Below are positions 41,335-50,546 of a stretch of DNA of 64,000 nt, one piece after another. The notes below the pieces were generated by a model. That model had not been told where the DNA came from. It ran no database searches and saw only the letters and a program-made list of their open reading frames with translations. Source of the DNA: Erythrobacter sp. UBA1916 (GTDB lineage Bacteria > Pseudomonadota > Alphaproteobacteria > Sphingomonadales > Sphingomonadaceae); contig DDFY01000008.1 of NCBI GenBank assembly GCA_002337385.1, positions 177,844 through 241,843 of the forward strand, in the 5' to 3' direction. The translations under genes and the position numbers were made by a program. Every line of letters begins with the position of its first letter. The stretch's first letter is position 1.

Positions 41335-43799
41335 TGTCCTTGCGCGAATACAGGAGTGGCGCCGCGCATCACGCCGACTTCCTGCCCTGGGCGGCACTGG
41401 TGAAGACAGGCGTCGTTCTAAACAAGGATGGCAGCTTTCAGCGCACGGCGCAGTTCCGGGGACCAGATCTGGATTCGGCGACGCCGGCAGAACTGGTCGC
41501 CACAACCGCGCGGCTCAACAATGCGCTGCGACGATTGGGTTCGGGCTGGGCGATCTTCGTCGAGGCGCAGCGCAGGCCCGCACTTGATTATCCCGAATCT
41601 ACATTTCCTGATCCGGTCTCGGCGCTGGTCGAGATGGAGCGGCGCGAGCAATTCCGGGAAGAGGGATCGCACTTCGAGAGCCGCTATTACCTGACGCTGC
41701 TGTGGATGCCGCCGGCTGAGGACGCGGCCCGCGCGGAAGGCTGGCTTTACGAGGGCCGGTCGAACTCCGGCGTCGATCCGTGGGAACTGCTGGGGAGCTT
41801 CACCGATCGCAGCGATCGGGTGCTGAACCTGGTCGAAGGCTTCATGCCCGAGGTGTGTTGGCTCGACGATAGCGACACGCTGACCTACCTGCACAGCACC
41901 ATCTCGACCCGCCGCCAGCGTGTGCGCGTTCCCGAGACGCCGATGCATCTCGATGCGCTGCTCGCCGACGAGCCGCTGACCGGCGGGCTGGAGCCGAAGC
42001 TGGGCGAGCATCATTTGCGCACATTGACGGTCACGGGCTTCCCGAGCGCGACCTTTCCCGGCCTGCTCGACGAATTGAACCGCCTCGCTTTCGAATATCG
42101 TTGGTCCACTCGCGCGATCATGCTCGACAAGAGCGATGCGACCAAGTTGCTGACGAAGATCCGGCGGCAATGGTTCGCCAAGCGCAAATCCGTCGCGGCG
42201 ATCCTCAAGGAGATCATGACAAACGAGGCAAGCACGCTGCTCGACAGCGATGCCTCGAACAAGGCCGCCGATGCCGACACCGCCCTGCAGGAGCTGGGCG
42301 CCGACTATGCCGGCATGGCCTATGTCACCGCAACGGTAACGGTGTGGGATCGCGATCCTGCCCTCGCCGCCGAAAAGCTGCGGTTGGTGGAGAAGGTCAT
42401 CCAGGGCCGTGACTTCACCGTGATCCCGGAAGGGATGAACGCGATCGAGGCCTGGCTGGGAAGCCTTCCCGGCCACACCTACGCCAATGTCCGGCAACCG
42501 CCGATTTCGACCATCAATCTCGCCCACCTGATCCCCCTGTCAGCGGTATGGGCGGGGCCGGAACGGGACGAGCACTTCAATGCTCCCCCCTTGCTTTACG
42601 GCAAGACCGAAGGCTCGACCCCGTTCCGGTTTTCTCTTCATGTCGGCGATGTCGGGCACACGTTGATTGTCGGCCCGACCGGTGCGGGAAAGTCGGTACT
42701 GCTGACGCTGATGGCAATGCAGTTTCGGCGCTACGAGAACGCCCAGGTCTTCGCCTTCGACTTCGGCGGCAGCATCCGTGCGGCCGCGCTCGGAATGGGC
42801 GGCGACTGGCAGGATCTCGGCGGCGGTCTGTCCGACGACGACGATGGCGGCGTGCAGCTCCAGCCGCTTGTGCGAATTGATGATCCGGCAGAGCGCGCCT
42901 GGGCCGCCGAATGGCTCTCGGCGATCCTTGGCAGCGAAGGCGTTGCTGTCGATCCACAGGCCAAGGAGCATATCTGGTCGGCGCTCGGTTCGCTGGCGTC
43001 TGCGCCAATTGGTGAGCGCACGATCACCGGCCTTTCCGTTCTGCTCCAGAGCCAGCATCTGAAGCAGGCACTGGCGCCCTATTGCATCGGCGGGCCATGG
43101 GGCCGGTTGCTCGATGCCGAGGCAGAACGGTTCGGTGAAGCCGACGTGCAGGCGTTCGAGACCGAGGGTCTGGTCGGCGCCGGATCGGCCGCAGCCGTGC
43201 TTTCCTACCTCTTCCACCGGATCGAGGGCAGGCTCGACGGCTCGCCCACACTCATCATTATCGATGAGGGCTGGCTCGTCCTCGACAGCCCGGACTTCGC
43301 CGCGCAGCTGCGCGAATGGCTGAAGACGCTGCGCAAGAAGAACGCGAGCGTGGTCTTCGCCACGCAGAGCCTTGCCGATATCGAGACGTCGAGTATCGCG
43401 CCGGCCATTATCGAGAGCTGCCCGACACGCATCTTCCTACCCAATGAGCGCGCGGCTGAGCCGCAGGTTGCAGCCATCTATGAGCGGTTTGGACTCAATG
43501 CCCGCCAGATCGAGATATTGAGCCGGGCGACGCCGAAGCGCGATTATTACTGCCAGTCGAGGCGCGGCAACCGGTTGTTCGAGCTGGGCCTGGGCGAAGT
43601 GGCGCTAGCCTTCGCCGCAGCGTCTTCCAAGACCGACCAGCTCACCATCGCCGAGATCATGGAAACGCATGGGTCATCGGCTTTCGCCACCGAATGGCTG
43701 CGCCATCGCGGCTGCGGCTGGGCCATCGAACTGTTGCCCGAGGCTTCCGCCTCCGGGAACCACCTTTCCCTCACGCCAGATCTGGAGATTGAATCATGA
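41331..43799 (+). CDS. trbE: conjugative transfer ATPase TrbE (VirB4-like)
   Basis: An 822-residue ATPase of the transfer channel. The N-terminal 400 residues are the VirB4 region (LREYRSGAAHHADFLPWAAL; FPSATFPGLLDELNRLAFEY). The ATPase core has Walker A (LIVGPTGAGKSVLLTLMAMQ, about 444-463), AFDFGGSIRAAALGMGG, Walker B (LIIIDEGWLVLDSPDFA, about 641-657) and SVVFATQSLADIETS. The CagE/TrbE/VirB pattern is clear throughout. It is coupled to trbD and trbJ by 4-bp overlaps. Confidence 0.95.
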   Translation: MMSLREYRSGAAHHADFLPWAALVKTGVVLNKDGSFQRTAQFRGPDLDSATPAELVATTARLNNALRRLGSGWAIFVEAQRRPALDYPESTFPDPVSALVEMERREQFREEGSHFESRYYLTLLWMPPAEDAARAEGWLYEGRSNSGVDPWELLGSFTDRSDRVLNLVEGFMPEVCWLDDSDTLTYLHSTISTRRQRVRVPETPMHLDALLADEPLTGGLEPKLGEHHLRTLTVTGFPSATFPGLLDELNRLAFEYRWSTRAIMLDKSDATKLLTKIRRQWFAKRKSVAAILKEIMTNEASTLLDSDASNKAADADTALQELGADYAGMAYVTATVTVWDRDPALAAEKLRLVEKVIQGRDFTVIPEGMNAIEAWLGSLPGHTYANVRQPPISTINLAHLIPLSAVWAGPERDEHFNAPPLLYGKTEGSTPFRFSLHVGDVGHTLIVGPTGAGKSVLLTLMAMQFRRYENAQVFAFDFGGSIRAAALGMGGDWQDLGGGLSDDDDGGVQLQPLVRIDDPAERAWAAEWLSAILGSEGVAVDPQAKEHIWSALGSLASAPIGERTITGLSVLLQSQHLKQALAPYCIGGPWGRLLDAEAERFGEADVQAFETEGLVGAGSAAAVLSYLFHRIEGRLDGSPTLIIIDEGWLVLDSPDFAAQLREWLKTLRKKNASVVFATQSLADIETSSIAPAIIESCPTRIFLPNERAAEPQVAAIYERFGLNARQIEILSRATPKRDYYCQSRRGNRLFELGLGEVALAFAAASSKTDQLTIAEIMETHGSSAFATEWLRHRGCGWAIELLPEASASGNHLSLTPDLEIES

Positions 43800-44515
43800 A
43801 ACTGCCCCATATGCGCCATGCCCTTATGACCGGTGTTCTTGCCGCCACGAGCATCGTCGGTCTTGCCGCTATGAGCCCGGCTCACGCGCAGTTCGGCGGG
43901 ATCGTTTATGATCCCACGAATTACGCGCAGAATGTACTGACCGCCGCCAGGTCGCTCGAACAGATCAACAATCAGATCCGGCAAATCCAGAACCAGGCGA
44001 CCAGCCTCGTTAACGAGGCGCGCAATCTAGCTTCGCTGCCGTACAGCTCGCTTCAGGCCTTGCAGGATCAGGTCAGCGAGACGCAGCGGCTGCTCGGTGA
44101 AGCCCAACGCATCGCCTATGATGTGCAGCAGATCGAGCAGGCGTTCACCGATCGCTATAAGGGATCGGCACTCACCGGCAACAACGCCCAAATGATCGCC
44201 AATGCCAATGCGCGCTGGGAAGACAGCGTTGGCGCCTTTCAGGATTCGCTCAAGGTGCAGGCGGGCGTCGTCGGCAATATCGACGGCGCTCGCACTACGA
44301 TGGACGATCTGGTCTCGGTCAGCCAGTCCGCGACCGGCGCGCTGCAGGCCAGCCAGGCGGGCAATCAGCTTCTCGCGCTGCAATCGCAGCAGCTTGCCGA
44401 TCTGACCGCGCTGGTCGCGGCACAGGGCCGGGCGCAGGCGCTCGATTCCGCGCGACAGGCGGCCGAGGAAGCTGAGGGGCGCGAGCGCTTCCGCCGTTTC
44501 TTCGGGCGCGACTGA
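43796..44515 (+). CDS. trbJ: TrbJ (VirB5-like) pilus protein
   Basis: A 239-residue exported protein with a signal peptide (about residues 1-32, ending SPAHAQ). Directly after it comes FGGIVYDPTNYAQNVLTAAR, the conserved TrbJ start, and a long helical region (LEQINNQIRQIQNQATSLVN; LQDQVSETQRLLGEAQRIAY) follows. VirB5/TrbJ proteins are minor pilus-tip components that help contact with the recipient. Located between trbE and the TrbK-like gene, as in other P-type operons. Confidence 0.92.
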   Translation: MKLPHMRHALMTGVLAATSIVGLAAMSPAHAQFGGIVYDPTNYAQNVLTAARSLEQINNQIRQIQNQATSLVNEARNLASLPYSSLQALQDQVSETQRLLGEAQRIAYDVQQIEQAFTDRYKGSALTGNNAQMIANANARWEDSVGAFQDSLKVQAGVVGNIDGARTTMDDLVSVSQSATGALQASQAGNQLLALQSQQLADLTALVAAQGRAQALDSARQAAEEAEGRERFRRFFGRD

Positions 44516-44516
44516 G

Positions 44517-44777
44517 ATGAGTCGAACGGCCAGAATCTCGGGCGTCGCGGCAATCGCCGGGATCATGCTGGCCGTGGCGATCGTCGCCTTGAGCGAGCCG
44601 GACGACTTACCGCGCGAAGCGGTTCTGCCCGTCGTCGAAGAAAGCGAGCCGCAGGAGATGCTGGCGCGCGAACTCGAACGCTGCGCAACGCTCATCATGC
44701 CCGATACGGCTTGCGAACAGGCCTGGGCGGAAAAGCGCCGACGCTTCTTCGGCAGCGATGAGGGCGAACGGCGATGA
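44517..44777 (+). CDS. trbK: TrbK-like entry exclusion protein
   Basis: An 86-residue protein with an N-terminal hydrophobic helix (about residues 8-26, ISGVAAIAGIMLAVAIVAL), an acidic linker and a C-terminal helix LERCATLIMPDTACEQAWAE, ending in KRRRFFGSDEG. The Cys pair followed by a basic RFFG-type end is the mark of the alternative TrbK group. TrbK blocks entry of a second copy of the same element. A protein with the same signature is encoded at 49222-49503 on the other strand. It is coupled to trbL (4-bp overlap). Confidence 0.8.
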   Translation: MSRTARISGVAAIAGIMLAVAIVALSEPDDLPREAVLPVVEESEPQEMLARELERCATLIMPDTACEQAWAEKRRRFFGSDEGERR

Positions 44778-46051
44778 ACGATACCGGCGTCATCGACAGC
44801 TTCCTGGGCGTCTTTACCGGTTATATCGATTCCGGCTTCGGTCTGCTGGGCGGTGAGGTCGCATTCCTCTCGACCACGCTGATAGCCATCGATGTCACCC
44901 TTGCCGGCTTGTTCTGGGCCTGGGGCGCGGACGAGGATGTGTTGCAGCGGCTCGTCAAGAAGACGCTCTATATCGGTATCTTCGCGTTCATCATCGGCAA
45001 TTTCTCCACGCTGGCGACGATCCTGTTCGAAAGCTTCGCGGGGCTGGGGCTCAAGGCGAGTGGTGATGCGCTCAGCCTCGCGGAGTTCATGCAACCCGGT
45101 TCCATCGCCGCAACCGGGCTCGACGCCGCCCAGCCCCTGATCGACGCCACAGAAGCGTTCAGCAGCATCTGGTCGGTGTTCGCGAATCTCGCCATCATTC
45201 TCGTGCTGCTGATCGCCTGGCTGATCGTGGTGCTCGCGTTCTTCATCATCGCGGTGCAGGTCTTCATCACCCTCATTGAGTTCAAGCTGGTGACGTTCGC
45301 CGGCTTTGTTCTCCTGCCCTTCGCCTTTTTCGGTCGCACGGCCTTCATGGCCGAGCGCGTGCTGGGCCATATCGTCTCGACCGGCATTAAGGTGCTGGTG
45401 CTTGCGATCATCACCGGCATCGGCACCACCCTGTTCAGTCAGTTCACCGTTTCCATGGGGCCAGAGCCCGATGCCGAGCAGGTCATGGCAATCACGCTGG
45501 CCGCGCTGGCGCTGCTCGGCCTTTCCATCTTCGGCCCCGGGATTGCCAACGGCATCGTCACCGGCGGTCCCCAACTTGGCGCAGGAGCCGCGGCCGGAAC
45601 CGCGCTGGCTGCCGGTGGCGCTCTGGTCGGCGGTGCGGCGGCCGCCCGGCTTGGCGCGGGCGCAGTGGCAGGTGCGATCGGCGGCACGACAAGAGGCGCG
45701 GCGTACGCGTCCGGCGCCGCGCGCGGCGCCTATGCCGCTGGCTCATTCGGCAAGAGCGGCAGCGCGGCCGTCGCTGGCGGCGTAGCCGGTGCTGGCAAGG
45801 CTGCCGCAGGAGCCGTGCTGTCGCCGCTCAGAAAGGCGGCCGGATCACTCAAGGAAAGCCATCGCGCGGGTCTGGGCGCAACCGCCGATAAGGCGGGAAG
45901 CGCTGTCTCCTCTTCATCACAGCCTGCATGGGCCGCCGCGATGAAACGCCGTCAGTCAGCCGCTCATGGCGCGACTGTTGCCGCACATACGCTGAAGGCT
46001 GGTGACAGCCACGGTGGCGGTTCCGGTCCCGATATTCGCGAGAAGGATTGA
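44774..46051 (+). CDS. trbL: TrbL (VirB6-like) channel protein
   Basis: A 425-residue polytopic membrane protein. It begins NDTGVIDSFLGVFTGYIDSG, the TrbL N terminus, and has about six membrane segments up to residue 265, with KLVTFAGFVLLPFAFFGRTA as the conserved VirB6/TrbL block. A Gly/Ala-rich stretch (about 265-345) and a charged soluble tail ending GGGSGPDIREKD follow. It forms part of the inner-membrane channel. The tail of simple Gly/Ala repeats is usual for this family in sphingomonads. Confidence 0.93.
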   Translation: MNDTGVIDSFLGVFTGYIDSGFGLLGGEVAFLSTTLIAIDVTLAGLFWAWGADEDVLQRLVKKTLYIGIFAFIIGNFSTLATILFESFAGLGLKASGDALSLAEFMQPGSIAATGLDAAQPLIDATEAFSSIWSVFANLAIILVLLIAWLIVVLAFFIIAVQVFITLIEFKLVTFAGFVLLPFAFFGRTAFMAERVLGHIVSTGIKVLVLAIITGIGTTLFSQFTVSMGPEPDAEQVMAITLAALALLGLSIFGPGIANGIVTGGPQLGAGAAAGTALAAGGALVGGAAAARLGAGAVAGAIGGTTRGAAYASGAARGAYAAGSFGKSGSAAVAGGVAGAGKAAAGAVLSPLRKAAGSLKESHRAGLGATADKAGSAVSSSSQPAWAAAMKRRQSAAHGATVAAHTLKAGDSHGGGSGPDIREKD

Positions 46052-46055
46052 TACA

Positions 46056-46739
46056 ATGTTCCGACGCGCCTCCATTCGCTACGCTCAGACGCCTGAACCC
46101 GTCACGCCTTATCAGCGCGCGGCGCAGGTCTGGGATGACCGCATCGGCTCCGCGCGTGTTCAAGCTCGGAACTGGCGGCTTGCTTTTTTCGGTGCACTGG
46201 CAATTTCCGGTGGTCTGGCTGGCGGACTCGTCTGGCAATCCGCCCGCGGCCACATCGTGCCTTGGGTGGTGCAGGTGGACAAGCTCGGCGAAGCGCAGGC
46301 GGTCGCGCCTGCCGAGGCCGACTACCGGCCCACCGACCCGCAGATCGCCTTCCATCTCGCGCGCTTTCTCGAGCACGTCCGTTCCATTCCGTCCGATCCG
46401 GTGATCGTGCGGCAGAACTGGCTGCGTGCCTATGAGTTCACCACCGACAAGGGCGCGCTGGCGCTCAACGATTACGCGCGTGCCAACGATCCTTTCGCCG
46501 ATATCGGGCGCGTAGCCGTGGCAGTCGATGTGTCGAGCGTGATCCGCGCTTCCGACGACAGCTTCCGCGTGGCCTGGACCGAGCGTCGCTATCAGGACGC
46601 ACAATTAGTCGAGACGAGCCGTTGGTCGGCGATCCTCACCGTTGCGGTGCAGACGCCGCGTGACCCCGATGCCCTGCGCACCAATCCGCTCGGCATTTTC
46701 GTGCATTCCATCAACTGGTCAGAGGAGCTGTCGCAATGA
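46056..46739 (+). CDS. trbF: TrbF (VirB8-like) channel protein
   Basis: A 227-residue bitopic protein; the ATG at 46056 follows AAGGA. A short cytoplasmic part (TPYQRAAQVWDDRIGSARVQ), one membrane helix (about residues 44-66) and a periplasmic NTF2-like domain (HIVPWVVQVDKLGEAQAV; WTERRYQDAQLVETSRWSA) follow. VirB8/TrbF nucleates channel assembly. It ends with a 4-bp overlap with trbG. Confidence 0.92.
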   Translation: MFRRASIRYAQTPEPVTPYQRAAQVWDDRIGSARVQARNWRLAFFGALAISGGLAGGLVWQSARGHIVPWVVQVDKLGEAQAVAPAEADYRPTDPQIAFHLARFLEHVRSIPSDPVIVRQNWLRAYEFTTDKGALALNDYARANDPFADIGRVAVAVDVSSVIRASDDSFRVAWTERRYQDAQLVETSRWSAILTVAVQTPRDPDALRTNPLGIFVHSINWSEELSQ

Positions 46740-47752
46740 CATATCCGCCAATCTCCCGCGCTGCTCCGGCGATTTTGCTGGTCTGCGCTACCGCACTTTC
46801 CGGCTGCGCCACAACGTCGGCCGATCTGCCCGATATTGCCTATGATGATCCACCGGGTGAGATCGCCGCCACGCTTGCACCGGACCCGCCTCAGCCGGTC
46901 GAAGTGGTTGCCATACCCGAACCGTTGCCACTCCCGGGACAGTTAAAGCCGGTCGCACTAGCGGAGCAAAATCCCGAACCCGCCGATCCGTGGAAACGTA
47001 TCGGCGCGGCCAATGATGCCGCGCGCGTGCAACCGGTCCGCGACGGCTTTCTCAATGCTATCCAGCAATACCCTTGGGCCGAAGGCGCGCTCTATCAGGT
47101 CTACACTGCGCCCGGTCAGGTCACAGACATTGCCTTGCAGGAAGGCGAGCAGCTTGTCGGCCCTGGACCGGTCGCGGCCGGCGATACCGTGCGCTGGATC
47201 ATCGGAAGTACGGTGAGCGGCAGCGGCGGAGCAGCCCGCGTGCATATCCTCGTCAAGCCGACCCGGCCCGACATTGCCACCAATCTTGTCATCAATACCG
47301 ATCGGCGCAGCTATCATCTGGAACTGCGCGCAACTCCTGAGACATATATGGCCTCGGTCTCCTGGATCTATCCGCAAGACGAGCTGATCGCCTTGCGAAA
47401 TCGGAACGCAGTGGCGGCATCCACCGCACCCGTGGCCGATGGTGTCGATTTGTCTACGCTCAATTTCCGATACCGCATCGAGGGCGACCGCATGCCATGG
47501 AAGCCCGTGCGGGCTTTCGACGACGGACGGCAGGTGTTTATCGAGTTTCCCGCCGGAATCGCGCAGGGCGAGATGCCGCCGCTCTTCGTGACGGGGGCCG
47601 CCGGCGATGCCGAGCTGGTCAACTACCGCGTGCGAGGCCGCTATATGGTAGTGGACCGGCTGTTCGCGGGCGCTGAACTGCGCCTCGGCGACAAGCGCAG
47701 CGAACGGCGTGTGCGCATCCTTCGCACCGACGGCAAGCGCCGGAGGCGGTGA
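46736..47752 (+). CDS. trbG: TrbG (VirB9-like) core-complex protein
   Basis: A 338-residue exported protein with a lipoprotein-type signal (LLVCATALSGCATTSADLP). A Pro-rich linker is followed by the VirB9/CagX domain: GALYQVYTAPGQVTDIALQE, VRWIIGSTVSGSG, THL-like LVINTDRRSYHLELRATPET and the C-terminal NYRVRGRYMVVDRLFAGAEL. It builds the outer-membrane ring with TrbI. Its stop overlaps the trbI start (TGATG). Confidence 0.93.
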   Translation: MTYPPISRAAPAILLVCATALSGCATTSADLPDIAYDDPPGEIAATLAPDPPQPVEVVAIPEPLPLPGQLKPVALAEQNPEPADPWKRIGAANDAARVQPVRDGFLNAIQQYPWAEGALYQVYTAPGQVTDIALQEGEQLVGPGPVAAGDTVRWIIGSTVSGSGGAARVHILVKPTRPDIATNLVINTDRRSYHLELRATPETYMASVSWIYPQDELIALRNRNAVAASTAPVADGVDLSTLNFRYRIEGDRMPWKPVRAFDDGRQVFIEFPAGIAQGEMPPLFVTGAAGDAELVNYRVRGRYMVVDRLFAGAELRLGDKRSERRVRILRTDGKRRRR

Positions 47753-48984
47753 TGGCTGAGCCCAACGAAAGCGCCCAGGTCGATCCGGTCGTGCAGGAAG
47801 TAACGGCGCAACCCGGATCCACCGATCCGCGCCCGTTCCAGCTTCGCGGACCCACACCAAGCGTCATGCGCCTGTCGCGAAAGGCATTGGCGGTGCTTGG
47901 CATAGTGGCCGGTCTCGGCATCGGCGGCGCGCTTACCTATGCGCTGCAGCCGCCCGGCGAGCGGGCAGGCGAGGAACTCTTCAATACTGACAGCCGCGCC
48001 ACGAGCGAGGCAATTACATCGGGGCCGAAAGACTATGGCGACGTGCCCAAGCTCGGAGACCCGCTTCCCGGCGATCTCGGCGGCCCGATCGTCGCGGCGC
48101 GCGAACGTGGCGAGAATGTGCCGGTGCCGCCGGTCGGTGCGCAGCCCGATCCGCGCGCCCAGGCCGAGGAAGCCGCGCGCCAGCGCGCAGCACAAGAACG
48201 CGATGCGGCGCGGACCAGCGCGGTTTTTCTCGGTGGTGGGTCTGCGGGAGGAGTGAGTGCGATGCCGTCCGTTCCGGTCTTACCTGACCTTGCGGCACAA
48301 GCGCCAGCCGATCAGGACGGAGCCGCACTGCAAAGCGATCAGCCAGCCCAGCTCGCCTTTCTTGAGCAGGCATCCGACCAGCGCATGGCAAGTGCAGAGC
48401 GGCTGACCGCGCCCGCGTCGCACAACGTCCTTCAAGCGGGCAGCATCATCCCGGCCGCGCTCATCACCGGCATTCGCTCCGATCTCCCCGGCCAGATCAC
48501 CGCGCAAGTCACGGCAAATGTCTACGACAGCCCTACGGGGCGCATCCTGCTTATTCCGCAGGGCGCGCGGCTGATCGGCGAATACGATAGCGATATTGTC
48601 GCTGGGCAGACCCGCGTACTGCTTGCCTGGGATCGGCTCATCATGCCGAACGGCCGCTCGATCATCCTTGAGAGCCAGCCCGGTGCCGATCCGGCGGGGT
48701 TCGCTGGTTTGCAGGACGGGGTGAACCACCATTGGGGCAATCTGCTCCGGGCCGCGGCTATTTCGACGTTGCTTGGCGTAGGCGCCGAGTTGGGCGCGGA
48801 CAGTGATGACGATCTGACTCGCGCGCTGCGTCGAGGATCACAAAGCACTATCAATCAGACAGGCCAGCGGATCGTCTACCGGCAGTTGAACGTGCAGCCC
48901 ACGCTGACCGTCCGGCCGGGGCATCCCTTGCGCGTGATCCTGGCCCGCGACCTCATATTGGAGCCGGTGGGAGGCTCGCGATGA
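47752..48984 (+). CDS. trbI: TrbI (VirB10-like) core-complex protein
   Basis: A 410-residue protein spanning the envelope. The ATG at 47752 follows GGAGG; a GTG three bases earlier is also in frame. After a cytoplasmic leader comes one membrane helix (about residues 44-65, LAVLGIVAGLGIGGALTYAL), a Pro/Ala-rich linker, and the VirB10 beta-barrel domain: VLQAGSIIPAALITGIRSDL, GRILLIPQGARLIGEYDSDI, MPNGRSIILESQPGADPAGF and the final VRPGHPLRVILARDLILEPV. It overlaps DUF2274 by 4 bp. Confidence 0.95.
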   Translation: MAEPNESAQVDPVVQEVTAQPGSTDPRPFQLRGPTPSVMRLSRKALAVLGIVAGLGIGGALTYALQPPGERAGEELFNTDSRATSEAITSGPKDYGDVPKLGDPLPGDLGGPIVAARERGENVPVPPVGAQPDPRAQAEEAARQRAAQERDAARTSAVFLGGGSAGGVSAMPSVPVLPDLAAQAPADQDGAALQSDQPAQLAFLEQASDQRMASAERLTAPASHNVLQAGSIIPAALITGIRSDLPGQITAQVTANVYDSPTGRILLIPQGARLIGEYDSDIVAGQTRVLLAWDRLIMPNGRSIILESQPGADPAGFAGLQDGVNHHWGNLLRAAAISTLLGVGAELGADSDDDLTRALRRGSQSTINQTGQRIVYRQLNVQPTLTVRPGHPLRVILARDLILEPVGGSR

Positions 48985-49202
48985 CGAAACTGAAGCTTGG
49001 GCTGCTGGTTGACGACAAGCCGGTAAAGGTCACGGTCGAACTACCGGCTACCGTCCATCGCGACCTTGTCGCCTATGCTGCCGCGCTGGCGGCCGAGACC
49101 GGTGGCGATGCCGTCCCGCCGGAAAAACTGATCGCGCCGATGCTGGCCCGGTTCATGGCGACCGATCGGGCTTTTCGCCGGCATCGTTCCCAAGCGAACT
49201 GA
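48981..49202 (+). CDS. DUF2274 protein
   Basis: A 73-residue protein: TKLKLGLLVDDKPVKVTVEL, ATVHRDLVAYAAALAAETG and KLIAPMLARFMATDRAFRRH. This is the DUF2274 pattern, probably a ribbon-helix-helix-like DNA-binding fold. DUF2274 genes stand at the end of trbB-I operons in alphaproteobacterial ICEs and may regulate transfer. Coupled to trbI; the last gene of the operon. Confidence 0.9.
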   Translation: MTKLKLGLLVDDKPVKVTVELPATVHRDLVAYAAALAAETGGDAVPPEKLIAPMLARFMATDRAFRRHRSQAN

Positions 49203-49221
49203 CGGCGACTTATATCCCGCC

Positions 49222-49503
49222 TCAATTGCCAAAGAACCGCTTTGACCGCGCCCTGCCGTCTGCTTCCACGGCCGCCATTTCGGCATTGAAGCATTCGTCG
49301 CCGCGAACCGTTCCTTCCGCGCATTGTGCCTGGACATGCCGCGCTTCGTCGAGATGGGCGGCGAAATACTGCTTGCCGCGTGGTCCGGCTTTAGCCGAAG
49401 CTGCAATGCTTGCCGTCTGCGGAGCGGGTGCGATGGCAGGCCGCAATACAAATCCGGCGCCAAATCCGATGAGCGCGATGATGAGTGTCTTGCGTTGAGT
49501 CAT
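49222..49503 (-). CDS. TrbK/EexN-like exported small protein
   Basis: A 93-residue protein with an N-terminal hydrophobic helix (about residues 6-24, TLIIALIGFGAGFVLRPAIA). Then follows a soluble part, HLDEARHVQAQCAEGTVRGD ECFNAEMAAVEAD with two Cys, and it ends RARSKRFFGN. The C-C-A-RFFG signature is shared with the TrbK-like protein at 44517. Genes of this kind are found next to the LysR gene in this ICE family. Its start overlaps the LysR stop (ATGA). An entry exclusion role is likely but inferred. Confidence 0.65.
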   Translation of the reverse strand: MTQRKTLIIALIGFGAGFVLRPAIAPAPQTASIAASAKAGPRGKQYFAAHLDEARHVQAQCAEGTVRGDECFNAEMAAVEADGRARSKRFFGN

Positions 49504-50447
49504 GACTGTTCCTCTCCCGATTGTTGAGCCGATGGCGCCCGCGCCGGGATGGGCGGCAGCGAATAGCGGACGGCCACGAAATCGAGGAACCGGCGTAGAA
49601 CGGGATTTTCATTATCCTCGCGCCAATAGCCCGAATAGCCAATCCGTATATGGCCGTTGGTTTCATGGACTTCGCGGAACACCACATTCGGCACCTGAAT
49701 GCCGAGTGCGGATTCCGCGACGACCGAGATCCGTCCGCCAAGTGCGATGACGCTGAGTACTGTGTCGCGGCTCACATCCTCCATGTCTATCTCGGGCGCG
49801 TAGCCTGGCATTCCTAGCTTGCCCAAGAGCAGGTTGCGCGTTTCAGGACCGGGATCGCGCGCCGTCAGCAGGAAGCGTTCGTCGGTCAGGTCGGTCCAGT
49901 GAAGCCGGTCACGCTCGGCAAGCGGATGACCTTCCGGCATCGCCACGAGGATACGCTCGCTCCAGAATGGGCGGCTCATCAGTCCCCGATAAGGAGCCTC
50001 GCCGATCATGATCGCGATGTCGAGCAACCTGTTCTCGATTCCCGCGAGCAGTATATCGCGGCCCCGCTCGAAGCCGCGTACCTTCACATCGGGAAACCGC
50101 TCGCCGAACTCGCTGACTGTCGCACGAAGATTTCCGGCTGAAAATGAGGTGTAAAAGCCAATTGCGAGCCGGCCGGCGTGGCCGGTCTTCGTTGCACGAA
50201 CCCAGTCGTTCAATTCCTCGAATTCGTTCACGATCCGCTGGGCCGTCTCCAGATAGGTTCTGCCGTTCGGCGTCAGAGTCGCGCCACGTGTCTTTCGGTC
50301 GAAGAGAACTATTCCGAGCCGCCTTTCGACTTCCAGTACATGCCGACTGAGCGTGGCCTGCTTGATGTTGAGAAGACGCGCCGCACGGCTGAAACTTCCT
50401 GCCTCCGCGGCCGCGATCAGATAGCGAAGCTGGCGTAATTCGATCAC
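49500..50447 (-). CDS. LysR-family transcriptional regulator
   Basis: A 315-residue regulator. The start GTG at 50447 gives the family-typical opening IELRQLRYLIAAAEAGSFSR; a TTG at 50459 is the alternative. HTH: AARLLNIKQATLSRHVLEVE (about residues 17-36), then RRLGIVLFDRKTRGATLT. The effector domain shows GRLAIGFYTSFSAGNL and VSVIALGGRISVVAESALGI-like parts. LysR proteins often control their divergent or adjacent genes; here the partner would be the TrbK-like gene (coupled) and possibly trb functions. It separates the transfer operon from the zinc/cadmium module. Confidence 0.9.
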   Translation of the reverse strand: MIELRQLRYLIAAAEAGSFSRAARLLNIKQATLSRHVLEVERRLGIVLFDRKTRGATLTPNGRTYLETAQRIVNEFEELNDWVRATKTGHAGRLAIGFYTSFSAGNLRATVSEFGERFPDVKVRGFERGRDILLAGIENRLLDIAIMIGEAPYRGLMSRPFWSERILVAMPEGHPLAERDRLHWTDLTDERFLLTARDPGPETRNLLLGKLGMPGYAPEIDMEDVSRDTVLSVIALGGRISVVAESALGIQVPNVVFREVHETNGHIRIGYSGYWREDNENPVLRRFLDFVAVRYSLPPIPARAPSAQQSGEEQS

Positions 50448-50546
50448 TAACTCTCTCAAATGACAATACTAACCAAACCTCTGAAATCATCGAAGCTGCC
50501 AGAAGCCAGCGGAAATGCTCCGCTCATGCTTAACCAAGGTGCAATT

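Noticed and set aside
44027..45574. 515-codon minus-strand frame
   Set aside because: It is opposite trbJ, trbK and trbL in an unbroken trb operon and is rich in unusual residue runs; judged an antisense shadow.
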